A stretch of DNA of 64,000 nt from an uncultured Kangiella sp. GTDB lineage: Bacteria; Pseudomonadota; Gammaproteobacteria; Enterobacterales; Kangiellaceae. The stretch covers positions 310,001-374,000 of the forward strand of contig CANNDL010000002.1 of the NCBI GenBank assembly GCA_947503435.1, given 5' to 3'. Positions within the stretch are counted from its first letter, which is position 1; each line of letters starts with the position of its first letter. Shown piece by piece: positions 26,204-35,536 of the stretch. Position numbers and translations under genes: made by a program. The notes under the pieces were generated by a model. It made no database searches, was not told the DNA's origin, and was given only the letters and a program-made list of their open reading frames with translations.

Positions 26204-27787
26204 TTATTCTTGACTAGCCAAGTATTCCTCATAACTTCCGCGGAAGTCAACGATACCATTTGGTGTCATATCGATAACGCGGGTTGCAAGTGAAGATACG
26301 AACTCACGATCGTGGCTGACGAATATAATAGTTCCTGGATAGTTCACCAATGCCAAATTCAACGACTCGATGGACTCCATATCCATATGGTTAGTCGGCT
26401 CATCCATTACGATAATATTAGGCTGTTGTAGCATTAATTTACCAAATAACATGCGCCCTTTTTCACCACCCGATAAAACCTTAACTTTCTTCTTAATATC
26501 ATGTTGTGAAAACAACAATCGACCTAACATTCCGCGAATGACTAAATCGTCGTCAGTTTCTTTGCCCCATTGTTCCATCCAGTGAAACAAATCTAATTCT
26601 TTCTCAAATTCAGAAGCATGATCTTGTGCATAATATCCGATATTTGAGTTTTCAGACCACTTAACGGTTCCCGTTTCTGGCTGATACTCGTTCATTAAAC
26701 AACGTAGCATGGACGTTTTACCAATACCACTTTGCCCAATAATGGCTAACCGCTCGCCCACTTCTAAATTAATATTAAAATTACTGAATAATTCAGTGTC
26801 AAAACTTTTACTTAAGTTTTCCACTTCTAAAGCTAGACGATAAAGCTTCTTAGATTGCTCAAATCGAATAAACGGATTCTGGCGGGTCGAAGGCTTAATA
26901 TCGTCCAATACAATCTTATCAATTTGTTTAGCACGCGAAGTTGCTTGCTTAGATTTAGAAGCATTGGCCGAGAAACGACTGACAAATGATTTTAGCTCGG
27001 CAATCTGCGCCTTCTTCTTAGCGTTGTTCGCCTGCATTTGCTCTTGGATCTGAGTCGCCGCCGTCATGTATTGATCATAATTGCCTGGGAAAATCTTAAT
27101 CTCACCATAATCCAAATCGGCCATATGACTACAAACACTGTTTAAGAAGTGTCTATCGTGCGAAATGATTACCATAGTGCTATTACGCGCGTTTAAGACC
27201 CCTTCCAGCCAGCGAATGGTATTAATATCCAAGTTATTGGTCGGCTCGTCTAACAGCATAATATCCGGCTCAGAGAACAATACTTGAGTGAGTAAGACTC
27301 GCAGCTTCCAACCTGGAGCAACCTCGTTCATCGGGCCCCAATGTTGCTCAATAGGAATACCAACGCCCAATAATAACTCTCCAGCACGCGCCTCAGCGGT
27401 ATAACCGTCCATTTCTGCGAACTGAGATTCTAAATCACCAGCACGCATACCATCTTCTTCGCTCATCTCAGCTTTGGCATAAATCGCATCGCGCTCAGAT
27501 TTAACTGCCCATAACTCTTCGTGCCCCATAATAACGGTATCCAAAACGCTATATTCTTCGTACGCAAATTGATCCTGCTTTAGACGACCAATACGAACAT
27601 TAGGGTCGAGCGAAACATTACCAGCAGATGGCTCAAGCTCACCAGCCAATATCTTCATAAAGGTTGATTTACCGCAACCATTAGCGCCGATAAGGCCATA
27701 ACGATTACCGTTGCCAAATTTGACTGAAACGTTTTCAAATAAAGGCTTCTCGCCAAACTGCATGGTGATATTAGAAGTAGAAAGCAC
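26204..27787 (-). CDS. ybiT: ABC-F ribosome-associated ATPase YbiT
   Basis: 527 residues without membrane helices. Two ABC domains: Walker [10 protein letters not shown] and Walker [11 protein letters not shown] in the first; GQSGIGKTS and [10 protein letters not shown] in the second, joined by a charged linker ([19 protein letters not shown]). The signature [15 protein letters not shown] is in domain 2. The sequence follows E. coli YbiT almost throughout. ABC-F proteins of this type bind the ribosomal E site. Starts with GTG at 27787, in register with the E. coli start. Followed by arfB. Confidence 0.95.
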   Translation of the reverse strand: MLSTSNITMQFGEKPLFENVSVKFGNGNRYGLIGANGCGKSTFMKILAGELEPSAGNVSLDPNVRIGRLKQDQFAYEEYSVLDTVIMGHEELWAVKSERDAIYAKAEMSEEDGMRAGDLESQFAEMDGYTAEARAGELLLGVGIPIEQHWGPMNEVAPGWKLRVLLTQVLFSEPDIMLLDEPTNNLDINTIRWLEGVLNARNSTMVIISHDRHFLNSVCSHMADLDYGEIKIFPGNYDQYMTAATQIQEQMQANNAKKKAQIAELKSFVSRFSANASKSKQATSRAKQIDKIVLDDIKPSTRQNPFIRFEQSKKLYRLALEVENLSKSFDTELFSNFNINLEVGERLAIIGQSGIGKTSMLRCLMNEYQPETGTVKWSENSNIGYYAQDHASEFEKELDLFHWMEQWGKETDDDLVIRGMLGRLLFSQHDIKKKVKVLSGGEKGRMLFGKLMLQQPNIIVMDEPTNHMDMESIESLNLALVNYPGTIIFVSHDREFVSSLATRVIDMTPNGIVDFRGSYEEYLASQE

Positions 27788-27826
27788 TGTGAATGTCCGA
27801 GTTAGAAGTATAAATAAGGGAAACAG

Positions 27827-27840
27827 GTTGTATTTACAAC
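27827..27840. repeat. Short palindrome upstream of ybiT
   Basis: GTTGTA-TT-TACAAC, perfect six-base arms, about 40 nt before the GTG start. Could be part of a leader hairpin or an operator; nothing else supports either. Confidence 0.3.
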
Positions 27841-28014
27841 AGCCTGCTTAAATTTCGCGCGGATTATGCCACAGTTGTCCGATAACTGCACTTAAAAAGC
27901 AGTACTATTTATAGCACTTAACTTCAGGCTTAGTCTTACTCAGAAAATGCAATAACAAAACAATAGTAGTGGCTCTGTACTTATCCACATAAAGCGAACT
28001 GCATCAATGCTAGT

Positions 28015-28926
28015 TTATAATTCCTTAAGTTTCTTTGTTAATGAATAGTAGTGTTTAGATTGCTCTAAATTTTTTTCTACTCCTATTCCATTAAGGTACA
28101 TATAACCTAAATTATTAGCAGAATCTGAATCACCTAACTCTGCTCCTTTTTTATAATACTCCGCCGCTTTTGAATAATTCTGCATCGATTCTTCGCTAAA
28201 AAATATTGACGCGACTCTAAAGGCAGCATTTGCTTCACCATTGTTTATTGCTTTCTTGTAATATTTGATCGACTCCACAAAATTTTTATTAACACCATCC
28301 CCATGCTCGTACATCATTGCCAAGTTAAAATATGCACCTTTACAATTTAGTGAATCGGCTTTTTTGTACCATTTAAATGCCTCTGTGTAGTTTTTATAAA
28401 CACTTAAATTCAGTTGACCTAAATTAACATAAGGGTTACAGCTTTCATTATCTATTGCAGATAAAAACCACTTCTCTGCTAGTTCATGGTTTTGTTTAAC
28501 ACCTAAGCCGTTAGCATATAGAGTACCGATATCATTAGAAGCAGATTTACTTCCTAATTTTGAAGCTTTTAAATAATGATTTTTCGCGCTTTTATAGCTT
28601 TGGTTAACATGTTGGCCATGGAAGTACATAACTCCTAAAGCTCTAATTGCTTCAGGCATATCGTACGTGGCTGCTGCCTTATAATTATAAAATGCTTCCT
28701 TATAGTCTATATCCACTCCGAATCCATTAATGTAAATATCACCTAAATATTTCCTAGCGTATTTATACCGCTCTGAAACAGGTAATTTTTCAAATAAAAT
28801 TCTAGCATTAACAAAATCTTTTTCGTAATAAAAATCCAATGCATCATTGTATTTTTTATCATCAGCATAATTACAGCCCATAATCAGTAATATGCAAATT
28901 AATATATAGCAACATCTAAAAATCAT
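28015..28926 (-). CDS. Sel1-repeat lipoprotein
   Basis: 303 residues. Lipoprotein signal ILICILLIMGC (Cys18). Seven to eight tandem Sel1-like repeats follow, each with the A-x-x-x-LG-x-(M/I)-Y-x-x-G-x-G-V pattern, e.g. ALGVMYFHGQHVNQSYKSAK and NNLGYMYLNGIGVEKNLEQS. Such repeats make a right-handed solenoid for protein contacts. Its ATG overlaps the prpF stop (ATGA), so it is co-translated at the end of the methylcitrate operon, an unusual partner. Role unknown. Confidence 0.82.
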   Translation of the reverse strand: MIFRCCYILICILLIMGCNYADDKKYNDALDFYYEKDFVNARILFEKLPVSERYKYARKYLGDIYINGFGVDIDYKEAFYNYKAAATYDMPEAIRALGVMYFHGQHVNQSYKSAKNHYLKASKLGSKSASNDIGTLYANGLGVKQNHELAEKWFLSAIDNESCNPYVNLGQLNLSVYKNYTEAFKWYKKADSLNCKGAYFNLAMMYEHGDGVNKNFVESIKYYKKAINNGEANAAFRVASIFFSEESMQNYSKAAEYYKKGAELGDSDSANNLGYMYLNGIGVEKNLEQSKHYYSLTKKLKEL

Positions 28927-30125
28927 TTAACTGGTACCCTTACATTGCCTTCCATTAAAACTCTTGCGCTACGGCTCATAATCACTTTTTTAGCTTTCCA
29001 CTGACCTTCGAATTCCGCGACTTCTGCGCCAACTTTTAGCGTGCCTGACGGATGACCAAATCTAACTTCTTTCCGCTCTCCTCCACCTGCTGCTAAATTA
29101 ACAAGCGTTCCAGGAATGGCGGAAGCAGTTGCGATAGCTACTGCGGCTGTACCCATCATGGCGTGGTGTAATAAGCCCATAGACAGCGCACGAACGTTTA
29201 AGTCTATATCGTTTTCTCCGATATCTTTGCCGCTTGAAGAAGTATAAGACTTTGCTGGTGCCACAAAAGCAACTTTTGGCGTGTGTTGGCGCGTTTTTGC
29301 TTCTTCAATATCGGTAATCAAACCCATCTTGATAGCGCCGTAAGCACGAATCGTTTCAAACATTTCCAGTGCTTTATCATCGCCGTTGATATTGGTTTGT
29401 AATTCAGTGCCATTATAAGCACCATCAGTACCATTGCCCTGCATATTCGGTATTTCATCAGCATTTAAGAAAATGGTTGGAATACCTGCGGTAATCATAG
29501 TGGCCTTGAATGTACCAATATCGGGAACTTCTAAATCATCGACTAGATTACCCGTTGGGAACATCGGTGTATCGCCTGATACTGGCTCAACAAATTCAAT
29601 TTTTACTTCCGCTGCTGGGAAAGTTACGCCATCGAGTTCAAAATCACCCGTCTCTTGTACTTCACCATTAGTAATAGGCACATGAGCAATAATGGTTTTC
29701 TTGATATTGGCTTGCCAAATACGCACCACGCAAATGCCGTTCTCAGGAATACGCTCTGCATCGACCAAACCACTACTAATAGCGAAAGAGCCCACCGCCG
29801 CAGTTAAGTTACCGCAGTTACCACTCCAATCCACAAAAGGCTTATCAATCGACACCTGACCGAATAAATAATCCACATCGTGATCAGCAACCGAGGCTTT
29901 AGAAACAATCACCGTTTTACTAGTACTGGAAGTTGCTCCGCCCATACCATCGGTTTGTTTACCATAAGGATCAGGACTGCCAATCACACGAAGCAACAAT
30001 CTATCGCGCGCTTCACCTGCAAGCTGCGCCGCTTCTGGCAAATCGGTTAACTTAAAGAAAACACCTTTAGAAGTACCACCACGCATGTAAGTGGCTGGGA
30101 CTTTGATCTGTGGTTTATGATTCAT
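28923..30125 (-). CDS. prpF: 2-methylaconitate cis-trans isomerase PrpF
   Basis: Turns the trans-2-methylaconitate made by AcnD into the cis isomer that aconitase B can hydrate. 400 residues from the ATG at 30125 (MNHKPQIKVPATYMRGGTSKG). The MRGGTSKGVFF motif, the WSGNCGNLTAAVG turn and AGGGERKEVRFGHPSG are family marks of the diaminopimelate-epimerase-like fold. The gene follows acnD, with a 119-nt palindrome between. Confidence 0.95.
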   Translation of the reverse strand: MNHKPQIKVPATYMRGGTSKGVFFKLTDLPEAAQLAGEARDRLLLRVIGSPDPYGKQTDGMGGATSSTSKTVIVSKASVADHDVDYLFGQVSIDKPFVDWSGNCGNLTAAVGSFAISSGLVDAERIPENGICVVRIWQANIKKTIIAHVPITNGEVQETGDFELDGVTFPAAEVKIEFVEPVSGDTPMFPTGNLVDDLEVPDIGTFKATMITAGIPTIFLNADEIPNMQGNGTDGAYNGTELQTNINGDDKALEMFETIRAYGAIKMGLITDIEEAKTRQHTPKVAFVAPAKSYTSSSGKDIGENDIDLNVRALSMGLLHHAMMGTAAVAIATASAIPGTLVNLAAGGGERKEVRFGHPSGTLKVGAEVAEFEGQWKAKKVIMSRSARVLMEGNVRVPVK

Positions 30126-30150
30126 AAAAAACTCTAATAATTTATACAAA

Positions 30151-30269
30151 GTGTTGATTCATAAGTGAGGGATTTTAATTGTTAGTCAGGAAGAAGCGCG
30201 CAATGTATAAATATACATGAGCACTTCTGACACAGCTAACGATTAAAATAACCGCTTATGAATTAGCAC
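30151..30269. repeat. 119-nt imperfect palindrome between acnD and prpF
   Basis: Outer arms GTGTTGATTCATAAG (30151-30165) and CTTATGAATTAGCAC (30255-30269) are complementary except for two transitions. The middle parts ATTTTAAT/ATTAAAAT, GTTAG/CTAAC and TCAG/CTGA continue the pairing with bulges, and the centre ATGTATA-AA-TATACAT is perfect. The right end covers the last four codons and stop of acnD. It may be a MITE-like insertion or an mRNA structure that sets expression or stability; no target duplication is seen. Confidence 0.65.
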
Positions 30270-32847
30270 TTAAGAAGTCATTAGCAAAGCGCTGTAAAAC
30301 ACCACCTGCGTCATAGATAGACACTTCTTCGGCAGTATCTAAACGTGACTTCACAGGGATTCTAGCTTGTTCGCCATTCTTACGAGTAACGACCACAGTC
30401 ATTTTAGAACCTGGGCTAATTTCGCCTTCAACATCGAAAGTTTCAGTACCATCAATGCCATAGTCTTTACGAGTTTCGCCATTGGTAAATTCTAATGGCA
30501 AAACACCCATGCCGATTAAGTTAGTACGGTGGATTCGCTCAAAGCCTTCGGCAACAATCACTTCTACCCCTGCTAGACGCACGCCTTTGGCAGCCCAGTC
30601 GCGTGAAGAACCTTGACCATAGTCTGCGCCAGCAACAATGATTAGCGGCTGTTTACGCTCCATATAGGTCTCGATGGTTTCCCACATACGCATTTCAGTG
30701 CCGTCTGGTTCAAGACGTGCTAATGAGCCTTGCTTGATATTTCCTTCATCATCTAAAACCATTTCGTTTAATAGTTTTGGATTCGCGAAAGTTGCACGTT
30801 GCGCGGTTAAGTGATCGCCACGGTGGGTTGCATAAGAATTATAGTCTTCTTCTGGCAAGCCCATCTTATCTAAGTAAGCGCCTGCTGCACTGGCTTTTTG
30901 AATAGCGTTCGACGGCGATAAATGGTCAGTGGTAATGTTATCGCCTAGTACCGCTAACGGGCGCATACCTTTCATAGTTCGTTCGCCTGCTAGTGCACCT
31001 TCCCAATAAGGCGGACGACGAATGTAGGTACTCATTTCGCGCCAGTCGTAAAGAGGATTCGACTTTTCACCCGTATCTACTTGCACATTGAACATTGGCT
31101 CATAGACTTTGGCGAAATGTTCTGGTTTAACGCTTTGCTTAATTACCGCGTTAATTTCTTCATCCGAAGGCCAGATATCTTTTAAGGTCACTGGCTTACC
31201 ATTGGCGTCATGACCCAATGGATCTTTTTCAATATCAAAACGAATCGATCCCGCGATGGCATAAGCCACAACTAATGGCGGCGAGGCCAAGAAAGCTTGG
31301 TCAGCATGCGGATGAATACGACCATCAAAGTTTCGGTTACCAGAAAGTACCGCCGTCGAATATAAGTCGCGGTCGATAATTTCTTGCTTGATTTTTGGAT
31401 CCAGCGCACCACTCATACCGTTACAAGAAGTACAAGCATAAGCTACAACGCCAAAACCTAACTGTTCAAGCTCGGGTAATAAATTGGCTTCTTCTAAATA
31501 TAGAGTTACTGCTTTAGAGCCAGGCGCTAAAGAAGTTTTAACCCACGGCTTACGAGTTAGGCCATGTTTATTTGCGTTACGCGCTATTAATCCAGCGGCA
31601 ATCATATTGCGTGGGTTTGAAGTATTAGTACAACTGGTAATTGCAGCGATGATACAAGCGCCATCAGGCATTAGGCCATCTTCAGATGAGTAGTCACCAG
31701 TGATACCTTTTTCGTTTAGATCCTTAACTGCTACACGAGCATGAGGATTCGAAGGGCCTGCGATGTTCATACCCACAGCGCCTAAATCAAAAGTTAATAC
31801 ACGCTCGTACTCAGCCTTAACCATAGCATCAGCCCAAAGGCCTGTTTGTTTAGCATAGTTTTCTACTAACTTAACTTGATCTGCATCGCGGCCAGTTAGC
31901 GTTAAGTAATCAATCGTTTGTTGATCGATATAGAACATGGCTGCGGTTGCGCCAAATTCTGGAGTCATATTAGATATAGTTGCACGGTCACCAAGGGTTA
32001 ATGCATTGGCACCTTCACCAAAGAACTCTAGGTAACTCGATACTACTTTTTCGTTACGTAAGAATTCGGTTAAGGCTAAAACGATATCGGTCGAAGTAAT
32101 ACCCGGTTGCGGTTTACCCTTCATCTCAACACCAATAATGTCAGGAAGGCGCATATAAGAAGCACGGCCAAGCATCACGCTTTCTGCTTCAAGGCCACCA
32201 ACACCGACTGAGATAACACCAAGCGCATCAACCATTGGCGTGTGGCTATCGGTACCTACTAAAGTATCTGGGAAGGCAACGTTGTCTTTTATTTGAACAA
32301 CTGGCGACATACGCTCCAAGTTGATTTGGTGCATAATGCCGTTACCAGGTGGAACTACGTTGACGTTTTTAAATGCAGTTTTACACCAGTTGATAAAATG
32401 GAAACGATCTTCATTACGACGGTCTTCAATCGCACGATTCTTCTCGAAAGCATTTTCTTCGTAGCCCGCGTGCTCTACTGCTAAGGAATGATCTACGATT
32501 AACTGAGTTGGTACTACAGGGTTAATCTGTGCAGGGTCACCACCTTTTTCTGCAATTGCATCACGCAAACCGGCTAAATCAACAAAAGCGGTTTGGCCTA
32601 AAATATCGTGACAAACTACACGCGCCGGAAACCATGGGAAATCCAAATCGGTCTTGCGGTAAATGATTTGCTTTAGTGAATCAGTTAAAGTCTCAGGACT
32701 GCAACGACGCACTAAGTTTTCAGCCAGCACCTTAGATGTATAAGGCAGCTTGTCATAGGAGCCTGGCTCGATTGCTTCAATCGCTTCGCGCGTATCAAAA
32801 TAATCTAAATTGCTGTTTGGTAATGCTTTACGGAAATTGCTGTTCAT
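30256..32847 (-). CDS. acnD: Fe/S-dependent 2-methylcitrate dehydratase AcnD
   Basis: Aconitase-family enzyme that dehydrates 2-methylcitrate to trans-2-methylaconitate. 863 residues. The [4Fe-4S] cysteines are in AAITSCTNTSNP and YACTSCNGMSG. Swivel domain: ITTDHLSPSNAI and GADYGQGSSRDWAAKG. AcnD is distinguished from AcnA by its context with prpF and by length. It starts 3 nt beyond the lipoprotein stop on the same strand. Cytoplasmic. Confidence 0.95.
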   Translation of the reverse strand: MNSNFRKALPNSNLDYFDTREAIEAIEPGSYDKLPYTSKVLAENLVRRCSPETLTDSLKQIIYRKTDLDFPWFPARVVCHDILGQTAFVDLAGLRDAIAEKGGDPAQINPVVPTQLIVDHSLAVEHAGYEENAFEKNRAIEDRRNEDRFHFINWCKTAFKNVNVVPPGNGIMHQINLERMSPVVQIKDNVAFPDTLVGTDSHTPMVDALGVISVGVGGLEAESVMLGRASYMRLPDIIGVEMKGKPQPGITSTDIVLALTEFLRNEKVVSSYLEFFGEGANALTLGDRATISNMTPEFGATAAMFYIDQQTIDYLTLTGRDADQVKLVENYAKQTGLWADAMVKAEYERVLTFDLGAVGMNIAGPSNPHARVAVKDLNEKGITGDYSSEDGLMPDGACIIAAITSCTNTSNPRNMIAAGLIARNANKHGLTRKPWVKTSLAPGSKAVTLYLEEANLLPELEQLGFGVVAYACTSCNGMSGALDPKIKQEIIDRDLYSTAVLSGNRNFDGRIHPHADQAFLASPPLVVAYAIAGSIRFDIEKDPLGHDANGKPVTLKDIWPSDEEINAVIKQSVKPEHFAKVYEPMFNVQVDTGEKSNPLYDWREMSTYIRRPPYWEGALAGERTMKGMRPLAVLGDNITTDHLSPSNAIQKASAAGAYLDKMGLPEEDYNSYATHRGDHLTAQRATFANPKLLNEMVLDDEGNIKQGSLARLEPDGTEMRMWETIETYMERKQPLIIVAGADYGQGSSRDWAAKGVRLAGVEVIVAEGFERIHRTNLIGMGVLPLEFTNGETRKDYGIDGTETFDVEGEISPGSKMTVVVTRKNGEQARIPVKSRLDTAEEVSIYDAGGVLQRFANDFLSANS

Positions 32848-32849
32848 AA

Positions 32850-33278
32850 TTAGTTTACTGGTTTTAAATATACTTTAACTTCGGTAATTTCATTAGATAA
32901 TACTTTATCACCGCTCTTAAACTTAGCTTCCTTTCTTACAAGAGAATAAATACCTGTATCATCTCTTCCTACAATAATAGGCATCTTTTCATTATCGAGT
33001 TTATATTGAGAATCACTCTCTTTTATCAATTGGTATTTTCTTCCCGGAGCGACTTTGCCGTTATATTCAATAATTATGGAGTCGTTGTTTAGGGTCAATT
33101 TATAACCTTGATCAAAACTAGTGTACATATCTAGAAGTTTTTTCTGATCTGAGTTTAAATTCTTAGATACCTTATCAGTTTTATCAAGGTCAAACTCCCA
33201 AGTACCGATATACCAATTATCTGAGTTAGAACATGAAGATAGAGCAATGATCATTATTATTAATAAAATTCTTTTCAT
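32850..33278 (-). CDS. Hypothetical lipoprotein inside the prp operon
   Basis: 142 residues. Lipoprotein signal MKRILLIIMIIALSSC (Cys16). The mature part is a small strand-rich domain (WYIGTWEFDLDKTDK ... YKLTLNNDSIIIEYNG ... YKLDNEKMPIIVGRDDTGIY), lipocalin-like in strand pattern, possibly ligand binding. It lies between prpC and acnD, which are usually adjacent, and is translated just before acnD (2 nt gap), so its expression is tied to propionate use. Its relation to the pathway is unknown. AT-rich compared with its neighbours. Confidence 0.65.
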   Translation of the reverse strand: MKRILLIIMIIALSSCSNSDNWYIGTWEFDLDKTDKVSKNLNSDQKKLLDMYTSFDQGYKLTLNNDSIIIEYNGKVAPGRKYQLIKESDSQYKLDNEKMPIIVGRDDTGIYSLVRKEAKFKSGDKVLSNEITEVKVYLKPVN

Positions 33279-33330
33279 TTTTTATCCTAAATATCTATCT
33301 AGACTTAATAAATGATGTTGAAAAGGCGGC

Positions 33331-33391
33331 AAAAGCTAGCGAAAAACCGGAGGTTACCAAATTGGTAATTGAGGATTTTGAGCTAGCTTTT
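33331..33391. repeat. Inverted repeat upstream of the lipoprotein gene
   Basis: AAAAGCTAGC (33331-33340) and GCTAGCTTTT (33382-33391), ten perfect bases, with an inner GGTTACC-AAATT-GGTAAT stem. Lies in the 145-nt gap between prpC and the lipoprotein gene. Might end or process the prpBC part of the transcript. Confidence 0.4.
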
Positions 33392-33423
33392 AACAAGCTT
33401 ATCAGCATTAGATATTAAGTCGT

Positions 33424-34572
33424 TTATCTATCTGCTAAAGGAACAAACTCTTGGTCATCAGGACCATGATAATTTGCTGAAGGACGGATAATCTTGCCAT
33501 CAACTCTTTGCTCCATAACGTGAGCAGCCCAACCAGTAATACGAGAACAAACAAAGATAGGCGTAAACATTGAAGTTGGAATACCCATTTTGTTGTACGA
33601 AACTGCTGAGAACCAATCTAGGTTCGGGAACATTTTTTTCTCGTCCCACATGATAGTTTCTAAACGCTCAGCAACGTCATATAACTTCATATCGCCTTGC
33701 TCTTCAGAAAGTTCTTTAGCAACTTCTTTAATCACTTCATTACGTGGATCAGAAACTGTATAAACTGGGTGACCGAAACCGATTACGATTTCTTTACGCG
33801 CTAAACGCTCTTTAATATCTGCTTCCGCGTGATCCGCTGAGTCATAACGCATTTGGATATCCAATGCGACTTCGTTTGCACCACCGTGCTTAGGACCACG
33901 AAGTGCACCAATACCACCACAAATTGCAGAATACATATCTGAACCCGTTCCTGTAATAACGCGGCTTGTGAAAGTTGAAGCGTTGAACTCATGCTCTGCG
34001 TATAAGTTTAAAGAAATCTGCATCGCACGAACCCAAGAATCAGGACATTTCTCACCGTGTAATAAATGTAAGAAGTGACCTGCAATTGAATCTTCATCAG
34101 TGTCTAAATCAATACAAACGCCATTGTGCGAGAAATGGTACCAGTACAATAACATTGATGGGAAAGATGCCATTAAGCGATCGGAAATATCTTTCGCTTC
34201 ATTTATTGGCTGACTTTCGCGTTCTGGTAAAACCGTACCTAACATTGAACAACCGGTACGCAATACATCCATCGGATGTGCGTTTGCAGGAATTAATTCT
34301 AATGCGTCTTGAACTAATGCTGGTAAGCCACGAAGTGCTTTTAATTTACGCTTATAATTTTTTAATTCCGCAGCATTTGGTAATTTACCGTGAATTAAAA
34401 GGTGTGCTACTTCTTCAAACTCAGCATTTGCTGCTAAATCTAAAATATCGTAACCACGGTAGCTTAAATCGTTACCTGTACGACCTACGGTACATAGTTC
34501 CGTGTTACCTGCTGCAACACCAGAAAGTGCTACTGACTTTTTTGGCTTTGGTAGTTTCTGTTCAGACATCAT
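33424..34572 (-). CDS. prpC: 2-methylcitrate synthase PrpC
   Basis: Joins propionyl-CoA and oxaloacetate. 382 residues of citrate-synthase fold. His-containing [16 protein letters not shown] and [10 protein letters not shown] (catalytic His regions), and [14 protein letters not shown] C-terminus ([10 protein letters not shown]) mark the small-type methylcitrate synthase rather than GltA. An AGGAG site stands before the ATG at 34572. Second enzyme gene after prpB, 51 nt away. Confidence 0.95.
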   Translation of the reverse strand: MMSEQKLPKPKKSVALSGVAAGNTELCTVGRTGNDLSYRGYDILDLAANAEFEEVAHLLIHGKLPNAAELKNYKRKLKALRGLPALVQDALELIPANAHPMDVLRTGCSMLGTVLPERESQPINEAKDISDRLMASFPSMLLYWYHFSHNGVCIDLDTDEDSIAGHFLHLLHGEKCPDSWVRAMQISLNLYAEHEFNASTFTSRVITGTGSDMYSAICGGIGALRGPKHGGANEVALDIQMRYDSADHAEADIKERLARKEIVIGFGHPVYTVSDPRNEVIKEVAKELSEEQGDMKLYDVAERLETIMWDEKKMFPNLDWFSAVSYNKMGIPTSMFTPIFVCSRITGWAAHVMEQRVDGKIIRPSANYHGPDDQEFVPLADR

Positions 34573-34623
34573 TAACTCCTAAATTTTAATCTCTACAATT
34601 TTTTATGACTTATTCTCTTTCTA

Positions 34624-35502
34624 CTACTTCTCTTTACCCTCGGAGAATAAGCTATCTAATTTTTGTTCGTACTCGAGGTAGCCTAAATGTGCATATAACT
34701 CTTCACGAGTTTGCATAATGTCGACAACATCACGTTGATGACCATTGGCTAATACTGATTTATAAAAAGTTTCAGCAGCGCGATTCATAGCGCGATATGC
34801 ACCACAACAATATAAAACGATATCCACGCCTACATCGCCTAACTCTTCACAAGAAAATAATGGCGTTGCACCGAACTCCGTAATGTTCGCTAAGATTGGC
34901 GCATCTACTTTAGAGCGAATTTCTTTGTACTGCTCTAGCGTGCTAACCGCTTCAGGGAAGATCATATCCGCACCAGCTTCAATACAAGCATTAGCACGAT
35001 CAATAGCTGAATTCATACCTTCAGCTTGAAGAGCATCAGTACGCGCCATAATGACAAAGTTTTCATCAGTTCGCGCATCAACGGCAGACTTGATGCGATC
35101 AACCATCTCTTGTTGCGAAACAATTTCTTTACCCGGTCTATGGCCGCAACGTTTAGTAGCTACCTGATCTTCCATATGGAAACCCGCAGCACCTGATTTA
35201 ATCAAAGCTCTTGTAGTACGGGCAATATTAAAAGTACCACCGAAACCTGTATCGATATCGACCATTAATGGCAAAGAACAAACGTCAGTAATACGACGAA
35301 TATCCACTAATAAATCTTCAGCGGTAGAAATACCTAAATCTGGCATACCCAAAGAATTAGCTGCAACACCACCACCAGAAAGATAAACGGCTTTATGTCC
35401 TACTGCTTCAGCCATACGCGCTGCATAAGCGGTAATAGTACCCATTAATTGTAGTGGATGATTTTCTGCCACCGCTTGACGAAATTTTAAACCTGCACTC
35501 AT
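34624..35502 (-). CDS. prpB: 2-methylisocitrate lyase PrpB
   Basis: Cleaves 2-methylisocitrate to pyruvate and succinate. 292 residues, (alpha/beta)8 barrel of the PEP mutase/isocitrate lyase family. The catalytic loop [13 protein letters not shown] carries the Cys, and [18 protein letters not shown] the Mg-binding aspartates. Located 34 nt after the fumarase stop. The enzyme's product succinate is the reason a fumarase in the operon makes sense. Confidence 0.95.
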   Translation of the reverse strand: MSAGLKFRQAVAENHPLQLMGTITAYAARMAEAVGHKAVYLSGGGVAANSLGMPDLGISTAEDLLVDIRRITDVCSLPLMVDIDTGFGGTFNIARTTRALIKSGAAGFHMEDQVATKRCGHRPGKEIVSQQEMVDRIKSAVDARTDENFVIMARTDALQAEGMNSAIDRANACIEAGADMIFPEAVSTLEQYKEIRSKVDAPILANITEFGATPLFSCEELGDVGVDIVLYCCGAYRAMNRAAETFYKSVLANGHQRDVVDIMQTREELYAHLGYLEYEQKLDSLFSEGKEK

Positions 35503-35536
35503 ATCAAATCTCTACTTAAATTATTTGTCTAATTCG

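Noticed and set aside
34086-34589. 167-residue + strand frame
   Set aside because: Antisense of prpC with low-complexity Leu/Tyr content and no ribosome site.
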